A stretch of 64,000 nt of DNA, taken from positions 1 through 64,000 of the forward strand of contig JAKULF010000009.1 of assembly GCA_022661535.1 (NCBI GenBank). Reading direction: 5' to 3'. The notes below the pieces were generated by a model that was given only the letters and a program-made list of their open reading frames with translations, did no database searches and was not told where the DNA came from. Position numbers and translations under genes: made by a program. This stretch comes from Eutypa lata (Eukaryota; Ascomycota; Sordariomycetes; Xylariales; Diatrypaceae). Each line of letters starts with the position of its first letter. The first letter of the stretch is position 1. Shown piece after piece: positions 23,727-35,646 of the stretch.

Positions 23727-24909
23727 TAATGCATTTTGAGCTGGTTGTTTGCTAGAATGGAATAAGAGGTATTGCAGGATATTGGGCAACCCGTGAGTTG
23801 TTTTACGTTTAACCGTAGGTCACGCACTAGATTTCTGCGACCCGTAATCCAAATTCGGTCATTAGGCCAACATTTCCTAACTTAAATATATATATAGAAT
23901 ATTTCAATGTCATAAAATCGAATCATTATGTTCGCATATGACCGGCAACTACCTTTTTCGGTCTGTCATTGCCCTCGAAGGCGACCAGCACGCGCAGTGG
24001 AGTTCCTCAGTGTATGTCATCAACGAATAGAATAGCTGGGGCATCTATAATGTTAGAGTCGACAATAATACCTAGAAGAACATGATCAGCTAATACAACC
24101 CTGCCTAGAGAGCCTTGGATAGACCTCAGGGAGACTTGGTTGAACAACATAATATTCTCTCAATTCCCACGGAACCACTCCAGAAAAAAAGCGCCACGCC
24201 CGATTCTGTTAGGAACTAAGTGCAAGCCGCAATATCTCTATTTACTACCCTCCTAAATGATATACTAGTTATATCATGTCAGTAACACTGTTCGAGGGCT
24301 GGGGTGGAATTCAACGCAGAAATGCGCCAGCCATAGTAGATCCTGCGATCATCCACCAAGATCGGATACCAGCTGGCTTGCGGCGGAGCCAGCTGTGCCA
24401 ATTTCGGCAACGCAGTACGCACCAGCTTTGGCAATCTCGTCAACCAGCTTCGGGGTCTTATTGAGTGTTAGCGGCCAACCGCAGTACACTCACTCGGAGA
24501 GGGCATAATTTTGTAACTGATATCCTTCAGGGGCTATTATAAGTTTCTGTTTACGGTGGCCAGCACGGATGCTGGTCATTTTACGAATTCTACTGCGTAT
24601 CGGTTTGCTGGTTAGGGTAAAAAAGCGGCTCAGATAACAACTAAGCAGTGTCTTGGGTGTCATCTGCTTTAAAACACTAATCACACGAAATTGTATACGT
24701 CACTTTGGTATACTGAGATATTTTGATGATGGTTACATTGCTGCCCGAAGACCGCGCCTTCAGGCTTATATACATCAACGCGAATAATGGTACAGGTTAG
24801 AAGAAAAGAAGTATATACAGGCAGGGGAAGTCCTATTGACAAATTGACCGGTCCTCCTGGCTACCTAGGTACTCAGATGGCTAGCTAGAGGCTATTACTT
24901 AGAAGCAAT
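23727..24909. other. Intergenic stretch with a faint coding remnant
   Basis: No full gene. On the minus strand at about 24330-24460 a GC-richer patch translates without stops for some 35 codons into Ala/Gly-rich helix-like sequence, then meets a stop; this may be the tail of a lost gene. The rest is AT-rich with short frames. Confidence 0.4.
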
Positions 24910-25479
24910 CTAGCAAGCGTTCATGCCGACCTCGACGCGCCACCCATCGGTGTTGTCCTGGGTGCCGCAGGCCATGTCGACGTCGTACTGACCATCGTGC
25001 TGGCACGTATCGAAGATGTGGTCGATGTAGTCGGAGATGAGGGGGCAATCGACGCCGAAGTGGTCATTGCCGTCCGTGGTGCAAAGGTAGACAGCAGCGT
25101 TGTTAGAGCAGCTGACACGCTCGCATCCGTTGTCCGCGCTCACGTCACAGTCGGTTCCTCTACCCCGAAGGTACTCTTGTCCCTCCACGAAGTTCTCTCG
25201 CGCCTTCTCCCCGTTCACGTTGTCAGTGTCCTGGCAGACGATCTCACCGTCCGAGCGTCGCAGGAACATGTTGTCGCGGATGCCGAGAGACTACGATTGA
25301 ATAAGTTAGTGATTTGGCTACCGAAGGGAAAGGTGATGAATCGAATCGAGAGAGCTGCTTCCTCTATCTTTAGAGAAAACGGGAGAAGGGATGGTGCGTG
25401 GTGGCTAGGAAAGAGATCGCCTCAATCTTACAGTAGCGGTGGCAGCGAGGCCGAAGACGGTCATGAGAGTGAACTGCAT
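24910..25479 (-). CDS. Small secreted cysteine-rich protein (effector-like)
   Basis: Exon 1 (25432-25479) encodes 16 residues, MQFTLMTVFGLAATAT, a classical signal-peptide core. A 141-bp intron (GTAAGA...TAG, branch CTAAC) is followed by exon 2 (24910-25290); phases agree and the product is 142 aa. The mature part is acidic, has nine cysteines spread through its length, and ends in Cys. Small size, signal peptide and cysteine content are the usual marks of fungal secreted effectors or antimicrobial-like proteins. I could not match it to a named family (not a clear Hce2, KP4 or LysM). An odd cysteine number implies one free Cys or a dimer. It sits alone between gene-poor stretches. Frame intact. 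Confidence 0.75.
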
Positions 25480-28019
25480 TTTGACTGATTTGGTGTTGTT
25501 TGAAAGGAGTTTTGATTGTAGTGAAGATGTTGCAAGACTTGTGTCTTTAAAAAGGTGTTGATAGGTTGTTGTGGTAGTTGTGGTTGTTGTTGTAGTGGTT
25601 GTTGTTTGATGCTGATGCTGATGATAAAAATCTTGGATGGACTGAGGGAATCAGGCTCATCTTTATAGGCGAAGGAGCTCCCAACATCATGGAATTTCCC
25701 GTGGTTTCCTAGCATCTTTCCAACATCGTGAAGGTAAAGAGATGTCATTGTCCACCTCTAACCTCTCACTTACCGCTGGAAAGTTTCTAAATTTGCAAAG
25801 GTGATCGTCTCGCCAAGGCCAAATCATTTTCATGCGCTATCAGTTAGAGCTGCGAACAACGGAGAATCGCGAGGCTGGAGACGTGGAGATGTTAGCTGTG
25901 GTGTTTCAGAGCATTGACCAGGAAAAACAATAGTGTTTCTAAATTTACAAACCTGATCGTCGTTAAACCGGAGATCGCTGAGCTATATGAATCAGGCGAC
26001 GGAAAATCTTCAAATCCTACGGCCGGCATGACGATGATCGCGATGTTTATTATCTGGGGTAGTGGATACCTCCGGAGATGATTAACGGGGCGGCCTCGGG
26101 GCGGCACTGGACGCACGCACAGCTGCCGTTGACACTCACAGACTCATGTACATAGATTCAAACCAAGAATTCAGTTAGCAACATGTAAACTGAACTGCTT
26201 ACTGTTATGTTGGTTCCTTTACTTATCATTCAAGAAGCCTCTTTGTGATATTTGATAGAACTACTAAATTGTAATCCAATTAAGACTTAATGAGAGCCTC
26301 GCAGGCTCGGTAGTCGGTCTCAGCCTCTAGTTAATCTACGGAATATACCGACCGATCAACAGCGATCTTACAGCCTCACAAGCATACGCCCCATAAAACT
26401 CACCCGATTGTCAATGCCGAAACGGGTGCCTGAATAACATGATGTCATCCTCTTTAATACCTGGCAGCCTTTACTGTAATTACATAAATAGTTCGGGGCT
26501 CTCCGGCTGACTTGCATTCAGCCCAGTCAGCTTGACTTCTCTTATCCACTGATTGATTCTTTTGGGCGAGGAGTTTTCCGACCATGACATCAATTTCGTT
26601 GAAGGAATTAGTAGGTGCATTTTGGGGATGTTGTTGCTGAAGAGCTTAACGCGATCAACGGCACCGTCTTGCTGTTCTAGCATCTATCATCATTAGTCCC
26701 GAAAGTCGGTGTCGAAAAGAGTTGGTACTGGATATTAAGGTGGGTTTGAGAAGACGAATCTCCATCAGTTTTATTGGAAGTGTGGGAAGGCTTTCCTCTA
26801 TGTGGTCTAACTACCTCCGAGAATTATTGGAGATAAACATTGCACAAACTACATAGCTATTATATGGACTGTTATATGGGGATGAGTTTTCGCTATTTGC
26901 GCAATGGTTCTTTATTTAACCGCGCACTGGCCTTTCTACGTAGGTGTCGTGGGTGTACGACTTATCACTGTAAAAGGCTCCTTAATGCAAACTATTAAAT
27001 TTCTTAGCCGCTTCTACGCATTGCGTTCGTAGAATACCACTAATATAACTTTTTATAACAGTGTGGTCTCTGCCTTTAGTTACATTGTAGAGCCTGGATA
27101 GTCATAAAGCTGAAGCTAGCGTGATCTTTCAGCTAGGGGTCAGTGCATACGACACCGCAGGCGCTGCTACTTTTACCTGTGCTACTTGCTTGCCTAACTA
27201 TCCATATTGAAGATGTTTACACTTCAAGTTGTTGGCTGTAGGCTGCAGCTAGATAAAAGGTGGCCGGCAGCGGCGTAAGTAGGTCACTGTCAGGGGATAA
27301 GGCACAGATGGAAGGTGTAGACTAGAGTTAGAATGTGGAGACTAACCATGAATCGCAGCCCTAGCACCTTATATAAAAGAAGCTTCGCCCCTCTTCGAGT
27401 TGTAGGGGTGAATCCATCTCTCATTGTTCCCCCTTCTCAGGACTCTGCGATACATCATACCCTGACAATTACTGCGAATATATACCTATCTGAACAGATC
27501 TTGAGCTATAGAATGCGCAAGTCTACTTGACTTCTCTGTATTGCGTTAATATGTTAAAGTTACTACTGTCTATGTGCTCCCCCATACCTAATAGCTGTCG
27601 AGGTGGCTCTCTGTACTATGTATATTGAAACCATCAATCCCTAGAACCTAGCACTATTCCAGTCCCTGTACTGGTAGAAGATTAACATGGGCAAACACGA
27701 GGTGGTTACAGTAATTGTGCATCGTTCGGATATGGTTCTGATACCACTCCTGTCGTTCACCTCTCTTCACTACTCTACTCTAGCTCTTCCCTCCATCAAT
27801 TTATAGTATGGAGTATAAATAATAGTACCTGTGGGATACAAATGGTGCGGTAAAGTAGTGGCTTTGGAACCAGCGGGTCAAACGGAGGAATATCGAGTGG
27901 AAAGTTATGAGAATTTAATTATCGATACTCAATACTCCTTTAACCATAGTTCTGCTCCTAAACGACGTCCTCCATCACAATAGCAAATGTTTTGTCCACC
28001 TCTAGTCTGACAGCCTACC
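25480..28019. other. Gene-poor stretch of 2.5 kb
   Basis: No supported gene. The first 250 bases (upstream of the secreted-protein gene) contain GTT/GTTGTT-rich low-complexity runs at about 25555-25610 that look like 5' UTR. Beyond that only short frames without motifs were seen, for example 26480-26683 and 27333-27530. No inverted-repeat element or RNA gene was recognised. Confidence 0.5.
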
Positions 28020-29480
28020 GGACCCCCTCAAAGCTCTCCCGCGTCACAATCTCAGCCTCGACGTCGTAACTTGGACCCATGCTAGCTGCAGCAACATTCA
28101 TCTTGGCTGTTGTAGGCAACTTCCAGTCCTCTCGAAGAGCTTGATACAAACCGTGCGACAAACAGGCGCCACGATGGCAAGGGCCTTATTAACTACACAG
28201 TGTCGCCCAAGGCACAATGTCTTACCACCTCTAAAAGCGTGGAAGCACACGCCGCAGGGTCCCGTTTTCTTTTCTTCTATGAAAAATCGGCGGGGGTTGA
28301 AGTCTGTGTCACTCTAAAGAGTCTTTCAGCCTGGACAACACGCGAGGGCATCTGTGACATAGAGCTCTTCAAGAAGTAGGGTCCTAGATACGTGTCTTCT
28401 ATAACCTCGCATAAGGATGTGCCTGTGGGAGCAGAGGGCCTCCTGGTAGTCCGATGATGAAAGGGGTACTTTTCCTTAAGTGATAATATATCGATAATCC
28501 CAACGGCAGTGTTCGAGCTGGACCCCAGATCGGTACTGATATGCATACAAGCGTCAACCTCGTCCAGGTCATCTTGTAGCAAGGCTAGTTAGTGGTAAAG
28601 GTGGATCAGGGCCCAGAATATGGACGGCACCGTGTGAACAAGCAGCGCGCAGTATCCTCGGGTGAGAATTTGTTGTCGACCTCTACCGAGTAACAGATTC
28701 TGGAGACATATGGCGCATGCCACCCGCCTTATAATACACCTCAAACCTCCGGGTCGCCTTAGTGTGCGCCGTGATGGGCTTATGGGGTGTAATAAACGAT
28801 AGGAAGCCGACGAGGATCGACATGAGGTCGCCTTTAAGCTCCCAGAACGCATCGGCAACCTGCTTGTCGTCGAATGGGTTCGGCGGGCCGTAGACGGCAC
28901 TCGTCGTGGCTGTCATCAAGTTGTCACCCAACTACGTAAACAGGCCGAGCTGCTTGCATGTTTCCCCCGCCGCCGGCTGTAGTAGGTCGAGTATCTTGCC
29001 GAACTCAGAGAGCGATTCATGTTGTTGAGCGCCGGACCTGGGTATAGTGCGGCACGAATAGCGGCGTATGTTTCCATCGACAAGCCATAATCACCGTCGT
29101 CGTCGACACTTCGCGCAAGGATGGCTTGAGCCTCTTTGCTGAGACTAACTACGATCGTGACGAACTTGGACTTGACGGGCGGGAAAGCAAGAGTCCAGAG
29201 TTGCTTTTACGCTAGCTGGATAAGCTGAAGCTTGATGACAATATACATCTTCTGGCCGGGAAGGGAGATGGTGAAGATAGACATATCGGTCTGCTTGCTG
29301 TTTTCTCCTGTTGGAGGGCTGATTGTTAAGTCGGGAGAGGGAAAACCGCGAGAAGAGCATGCACCTGAGCTCGACATAGTAATTGAACGAGCTGCGCGAC
29401 AAGTCGACGACATGGCTGATGAAGGAGTTGGCGGCGGCCTCAGGGTGGCTCTCCGTATTTCATGGCCAAACTTGTGAGCA
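28020..29480 (-). pseudogene. Decayed cytochrome P450
   Basis: Scattered, in-order P450 pieces lie on the minus strand. An N-terminal piece at about 29200-29300 contains SIFTISLPGQKMYIV. A middle piece at 28683-28931 contains LMTATTSAVYGPPNPFDD, typical of fungal P450s of the CYP7/CYP8-like type. A helix-rich piece at 28277-28582 follows. A heme-loop-like piece at about 28200-28250 contains AFRGGKTLCLGRH, where the Cys ligand is still present. Stops (near 29217 and 28930) and frame changes separate the pieces, and no splice plan repairs them. The gene is dead. It lies 3 kb from an intact P450 of a different type and near another P450 fragment in the opposite direction, so the area seems to be a P450 graveyard. 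Confidence 0.7.
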
Positions 29481-29669
29481 ACGAAATAAGTCACAGTGGG
29501 GGTGCTACCAAAGACAAGGAGAGGTTCAGTATCGCCGATGGACATCGACAGAGCGAGTGAGACGGACAGGCCGAAACATGATGGGGGATATAACATTCCG
29601 GTAAACAGGGACTGGCAAGGCTGCAGCCTATAGGTGATAACTACGACGTAAGAAGATAAGAAACAACGG

Positions 29670-30310
29670 CTACCACGCGGTAGAATCATTGATGTAGTCT
29701 ATATATAACTTCATGCGTGTTGTGACAGACGTCAATCCAACACAGGAGCCGTTGATGCACAGTGAACTGACGGCGCGGTCGAGGTGGATATGTGGGACGA
29801 GGTCAGGTGTGAGCTGGAGGGGGTCTGGGGCGGCGACACGGAACAGTGGCATGTATTCCTCCTCGATGACACCATCCGTTGCTTTGTGGCAAGGGACTCT
29901 AACCGCATCCTTGCCGGTCAGGTTCTCTGTAGGTCTAACTTCTTTCAGATGGCCAGGTGCTGAAACCCCTGAAACTCCCACAGGCAACGACAGCCACTCC
30001 GTCGAGAGCGCAGTCCGCTACTTCACGCACATCTAGACTTACGGTCTTGCGCTTAAACTCTTCCCCCATTAGTGCCTCCGGCCTCACGGGAACGCTCGCG
30101 CGGCTCCCGTCGCGGCTCCCTACGTGTGCTGCCCTCGGCACCTGTCCCACTGTTCGAGGACGGTGTCCCGTCATAATTAGGGTCGGAAACTAGGGCTGGA
30201 CTTCTTCGTTCGGTGCCTAGGGCTAGCGCAGGCATGGGCTTCTTACCATCGTCACCCGAGCGCACGCCTGACTTTTTGAACAGGCGCGTCATGGCGCTCA
30301 ACTTTATCAC
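29670..30310 (-). pseudogene. Unrecognised gene with frameshifts
   Basis: Three minus-strand frames follow each other in order: 30053-30310, a middle part within 29935-30174, and 29670-29987. Their ends overlap as expected from small indels in one ancestral gene of about 200 residues. The N-terminal part starts MTRLFKKSG and is basic and Arg/Glu-rich. The C-terminal part (PLFRVAAPDPLQL, then HIHLDRAVSSLCINGSC) is beta-rich. I do not recognise the protein. An intron cannot be ruled out at one of the two junctions, so an intact gene remains possible. Confidence 0.35.
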
Positions 30311-31068
30311 CGTGGTAAACTCTCGTAGCGCTTTATTTCCTTATCTCAAGAAATCTTTGTTTCTAGCAATACTGTGCCCAGACTCTAGACAGTGCTGCAA
30401 GCTCCCGAAACATACTAATAGTATTTTACTGGCACCGAAAGTTGGGTTGGACGCGCCGGCATTGACGGCCTGTGATTTCCTTCTGGATGTCTTTTGCGGA
30501 TCTCGTCCCGTCTCCGGCGCGTTCTGTAATGAGGCGTTCGCAACCTCCGCAGTGTTGGGGACGCACTGAATGCTGCTGTACGCAGCTGAACGGAAAGCGG
30601 TGACCTGACAGTGTAGCCTTGCCTGGCGGGTATGGTGGTATAAGGTTTGCCTAGGGGACCACAGTGTTCATCTCAAGGTAGGAACTGCACCATGACGAGA
30701 GACTATATCCGCCGGCTATTGAGGGTGAAGGTGAAGGGGAAAGAAGGAAGGGAGGGGTTTGCAAAATAAGGGAGTGCTGTGGCGGCTACCGTAGAGACGG
30801 ACGAGTGCTTCACAGCGTGGCGGATTAGCAAGCCACAGACGGCGCGTGGGTAGCTGGTAGAAAGGACAGACACTATGCCTGGGCAGTGTCGTGTTAGAAG
30901 ACGGTAAGCGGCGCAGACTGGATGGGGCTCAACATTAGGTTTAGTGGTTCTTCTTTCTAACATTATGGCTGAAAAATGGTGCCTCGGCGCCTACAACATG
31001 GCGGATTGGCATAATAGAGAGAGAGAGAAAGAGAGAGAGAGAGCGCTGTCGCTTGCCCCAAACGAGCC
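30311..31068. other. Intergenic stretch with GA microsatellite
   Basis: No supported gene. A purine-rich simple repeat (GAGAGA with one AAA interruption) lies at about 31016-31044, just upstream of the plus-strand P450 fragment. Confidence 0.55.
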
Positions 31069-31640
31069 ATGACAACACCAAGCGTACTTACTAGCTTCCT
31101 TGGTTATTTTGCCGTTTTGTGCCGTCTATTCGCCCTGTACATACTGTTTAAGGTGCATATATACATACGGATAACCTGGCTGCAAAATGGGTCCCTAGCA
31201 AGCTTACCGGGGCCGCGCCTAGCACCCTCGTCACGGCTTTGGATTGTGCGGGCATAGGCAACGGGCACATCCCACGAGGTCTGGATCAGGATAAACAACC
31301 GATACGGGCCCCTCTCGCAGATTTGCCTGAAGCTCGTTGTTACCGACGACCCCGAGATAACGCGATGGTTGCTCGTTGCCTTTTTGGGCTACGAGCACGG
31401 CTCGGCCTTTGACTTGCTGCGTATGCAACCTGCAACTCTAAACATCATCTCAGGACGTGACTCTAGGAACTATGGCCTCTCAAACGTAGCGAAGAGCGTA
31501 AGTTACTATCCCAAGTTACCTTAAGAAGCCCAGGGCTAGTGCTAACCCTAACATCCGCATCCAGTTCACCGGCCGCCCTGTCGCGGCCATCGAGCCTATC
31601 GTGAACCAGGATCCCCGGTTCTGTCTCGAGTTCATCATGA
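31069..31640 (+). pseudogene. 5' fragment of a cytochrome P450
   Basis: The frame from ATG 31069 encodes an N-terminal membrane anchor (LGYFAVLCRLFALYILF) and the Pro-rich hinge LASLPGPRLAPSSRLWIVRA. A TAG at 31255-31257 interrupts it. The same frame then reads on with P450-like residues (NNRYGPLSQI, VVTDDPEITRWLLV) into a region matching the B-helix area, with another frame and a probable intron near 31500. P450 similarity fades after about 31640; no I-helix, ExxR or heme loop follows on this strand. It is therefore a truncated, nonsense-mutated copy. It may be the displaced front of another gene moved by inversion, but its type differs from the minus-strand pieces at 28-29.5 kb. Confidence 0.65.
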
Positions 31641-32369
31641 TTGACGGGCTTTACTTAGTCCTCAACAAGGATACTTGGGAGGTCACTCCAGAGTCTACTT
31701 CTACAGTGTTCCCCTCGACGAATAAAATCAAGTTGAGTATACACAGGATTTTGTAGAGTGAGTTGGATTCCCCTGCGTTTAAGCGGTGGTTATATACTAC
31801 CTATACTCAAGAATTCGCTCGTGACTTCGAGAGATTATATGCTGACTCTCACGACACAGGACTGGGGAAATAAGAGCTATTGACCTCGGGAAGCGGTTAA
31901 AGACTCACAATATTGCAGTATAGCGTTCTATGGGAGCATCGAATGGTGGGCATTAATGTAGTCATGTCATATATAAACTCTTCAATGAAGTCTGACACTT
32001 GACGTTTGAGGAGCGAGTATGACAGTGGAGTTTGTGGTGAACGTCGGATAATTTATATACCTCGGGGCTCTATGTAAATGATTCTATGTAGCTCGGGGAA
32101 CATAACAGAGAACTATTTCGAGGCTAGTCGAGACTTGGATGTCACTTTGACTGAAGTCTTTGTGAGTTCTGCATTCCACGTTCATCGACGTGGGGTTCAT
32201 CTTGTCAAAATGCTTCACGGCCCTAGAGGCTATATCGAAAAATCCAGGCATCAAACGGGTAATGGATTATTCTACCTCACGAGACAGCTTGGCGGCCTGT
32301 GGATCATATATGGGTAGCATTCTCATGCGTAAAGTCTAACTGGGGAATCTAAGTGTTGTCTTCTAACAG
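31641..32369. other. Intergenic stretch, no supported gene
   Basis: Short frames only. It holds the probable 3' UTR of the intact minus-strand P450 at its right end. Confidence 0.5.
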
Positions 32370-34384
32370 TTAAGTCGAGTAACTCATACTCTTCAGCACC
32401 TCCCCATCGCTCTCCTCCCAAGGGTGAGTATAATCGATAGATCTTATCAGCTTCTCGTGATGGGGCGACCTTGGCTTGATTGAGCACTTGAATGGTGCTG
32501 GGTGACTAACTACACCTGGCTCGAAATCGAGGATAGGCTCAACTTCTTGCCCATTCTTCAAGTCCTTGGTGATATTGAACACCGCCAAAGTCTGCACGAT
32601 GCTGAGGTACAAGGTGTTATCGGCTAGGATGCGTCCAGGACATATTCGACGTCCAAAACCAAACACAAATGTATGTGGATCAGTCTCCGGCTCTCGTCCA
32701 TCGTGTGACAAGAAGCGCTCGGGCTTGAACGTCATGGGATCATGGTAGACATCTGGGTCATGCGTGAAGTGCCTAAGCCAATGTTAGACGAATATACTGA
32801 AGCCTCCCTATCGGTATACTCACCAAATATTCGCAAGCAACATAGACCCTTTTGGGATAAGATACCCTTCGCATATATCCTTTTCAGTACTTGTATGCGG
32901 GAGACCCATTGGAGCGACGGGATGCCAGCGAAATACTTCTTTCACCATAGCCTCGATGTATTGTAAATCGTTCCGATCTTGAACTGATGGGAGTCGGTCA
33001 TGTCCGACTACCCGATCAATTTCATCTTGTGCCGCTTGCTGGACTTCTGGATAGACTGACATTGCTAGGAAGAAGCATGCAATCGCTGAAACAGTCTGCA
33101 ACTTCAGGTTAGGATGTATTCTGAATCACTCGAGCAAGAATGACAAATCAAGGGACTTACTGTATCCGCTCCAGCTGTGTATAAAGCCATAGCCGACCAT
33201 TTGTCGGTGAATCCTTTCTCAGGGGTTGGCTCTCCCTCTTGTAATAGGCGAGATAGGAACGACGTCTGGCTTTTCTCTTGCGCCATCTGATGCTTTACAA
33301 AAGCATAAGGCCTTTCTGTTACATCAGTAAGCTCAGCTGCCCATTGGCGAGCAACTTTCTTGAATCCTGTCCCGGGAACCCAGTCGGGGAGAACTCGTAC
33401 TGATGTTAAGTTAGACCACGACCCTGACGATGGTACATTCGTCCTCACTCTACTCACAAAAGGGCAACATATCGACGACAAATGCACCAGGAACTGCGGC
33501 ACGTCCGAACTTCTCCATAGCGTCTCCGGCCATTTCAATTAAGGGGTCATTCTCGTGTGCTTCTGCTGTGTAACCATATGCGATTTTCAATATTATTGCA
33601 CCTGCCTCTCTATATGATTGGATGGATTAACAATATGTTTACAGTGGTGGTTTCATCAAAAGGGGTACTGACTTGCGTATGTGATCTCTCAGCCTTTCTG
33701 GGCTATCCAATAAATGTCGTAGAAAGTGGCCTGTTTCGGTTTCTTGTAATGCGTTAAACTGTGCTGCGGACGTTTTTGAGCCAATGATGCGACTCATATT
33801 CTTGCGATAAGTACGGAACCGATGACTATAGGGGGACAATGCGACAGCATTTCCCCAGCCTATCCTGTTGGAGCCTGTCAGTCAATCTCCCGGTTGCCTC
33901 CCTGATTGATTATCAGAGACATGAGGGAAGACATAAGCGCACATTTCACCTGCGAAGACCTGTCTGGGCCTTGATGAATGCTTTACAGACCGCTTCTCCA
34001 ACAGTTCAAAAGCAAGTCTGGCGTCATTGATGATCACGATAGTTTGTCCCATCACGGTTACGGAACTGATTGGGCCTGTGACGGCAAACAGATAAAACCA
34101 TACGTCAGTATGAGATACGCCTTGTGAGGATTATGCTCGGGAACACCTAGATACTGACCATAGAGCTCTTTGTGTTTCAACCAGTGATGAGCTTCCAGAA
34201 TCCCGGGCTCGGGGAGGTCATTTAGATTTCCAACAATAGGGAGGCCCTTAGGCCCTGGAGGCAAGGTCGGACCACGACGACTTCTCCATAACGTTAGGGC
34301 TTTGCTAAGTACATACGTGATGATGATGCCGATACTCAAACTGATGACGAGCGGGGAAACATTCATGGTTGCTGGAGAAAACAT
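32370..34384 (-). CDS. Cytochrome P450 monooxygenase, intact
   Basis: Seven exons join in phase: 34159-34384, 33950-34075, 33673-33874, 33458-33609, 33161-33399, 32824-33095 and 32370-32772 (1620 nt, 539 aa). All introns are GT-AG. The N-terminus has one membrane helix and the hinge LPPGPKGLPIVGN. Later come the I-helix (AGADTTVSAIACFF), the K-helix ExxR region (EVFRWHPVAPMGLPH), PERF, and the heme loop FGFGRRICPGR with the Cys ligand near residue 450. The sequence resembles the fungal group that includes O-methylsterigmatocystin oxidoreductase-like enzymes, by motif impression only. It acts at the ER membrane with P450 reductase and oxidises a metabolite. It lies next to a broken HR-PKS and 13 kb from an intact PKS, so it could tailor a polyketide. 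A second possible start is the ATG at 34366. Confidence 0.92.
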
Positions 34385-35646
34385 TCACCTGTAAATGGTC
34401 AAGGCTCTAACCAGCATGGAGTTACATGAACCTTCAAGAGGATGGGATTTGGAGTCTATTAAATAATAGAATATTGAGTCCGCTAAATGTGGAATGACCA
34501 TGGTAGTGTGAAACACCTTATTCTAGTTTGTTCGCTTTCAATCTGTTATATTTAGACGCGCATCAAGTGGAACATTCGGATTACGATGGAGCCTCTTTTA
34601 TCCCTCAATTTGGTATAGGTATATTCCTGATCGGGTGAAATGTTCTTGATGTTGCCCTGCTGCATGGCAACATGAGCATCATCGGCCGCTAGGGTATTAA
34701 CTAGTGAGGCAACGTGTAGGTATAAATTATCTAGTTTTGCTAGTCGACGAAGTTAGCACGAAGTATGCACAAGTATTTCGGAGAAATGGGCCTCTTGTAA
34801 GCGGGGTAGATATCTTGCAAGACAGTTGGCCAAGAAAAGACGAGATATTACGAACGCTGGCATCTGAGGCGTGGGTGTGAAAGTTTATGTGGGTATAAAT
34901 ATGCATAAATTATCTTGTAGACTAAAAGGTAGCTTTGCTCCAGAATAGGGGCGGGTTTTGATGTTCGGCCAATTGTGGGCCAAACAAATGATGATCCGAC
35001 TGTTGGCCTAGCCCTCTTGAGCCTGTTTCCGAGGCTAGCTTTATAGTGTCCTTCCCTGGCCTTAATAGGTCAAGCTAAAGGGCGGGTGGCATCTATAAGG
35101 AGTTGTAATTAGTGTATTGTCCTCTAGTGGCTGCAACTCGGCCTTGCGCCATCACTCGAGCGTTTCCCTAGTGCTCATTGACGCACTTGGGAGCTGAGCA
35201 TGCAGGCGAGAATATACGCAAGACCTATGAGAGTGGGATCCAAATAGGCCCTGTCTGGGAATATTATCAATAATCAAACCCAGGTGCTTCTCCCGCCTAC
35301 CGACAAGCTCACCATGGTGCTCTTCTTATTCTTCTGGATAACGCAGCTTGTCGGCATTGGTGATCCTCGTTATAACTATTTCTGTGACTTATTTCTTATC
35401 GATATGAAATCACTGGACAGTGGTTTCAACTCAATAAAAAAGGTAGTTATGGAAGCATTATTAACATAATCACTGAAAATAATATGTGCGGTTAGGTACT
35501 GAGTTATGGTCTGTTCATCTCGTTTAAAGCCCAATCATGTATATAATGTAACTATCCCTCTTCTTTGAAAGCTTTAGATGGTATTCTGCACTGCATTGAG
35601 TATAACTAGATATAATCTTTGGTTCTCCTAAACTGAAATCAACCCC
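34385..35646. other. Intergenic region, no supported gene
   Basis: It contains the P450 promoter at the left and the 3' end of the PKS remnant at the right. Frames are short; one at 35284-35469 has no motif. Confidence 0.5.

Noticed and set aside
31069..31640. Idea that this P450 front belongs to the minus-strand P450 pieces at 28-29.5 kb through a simple inversion
   Set aside because: The minus-strand pieces include their own N-terminal region, and the two look like different P450 types.
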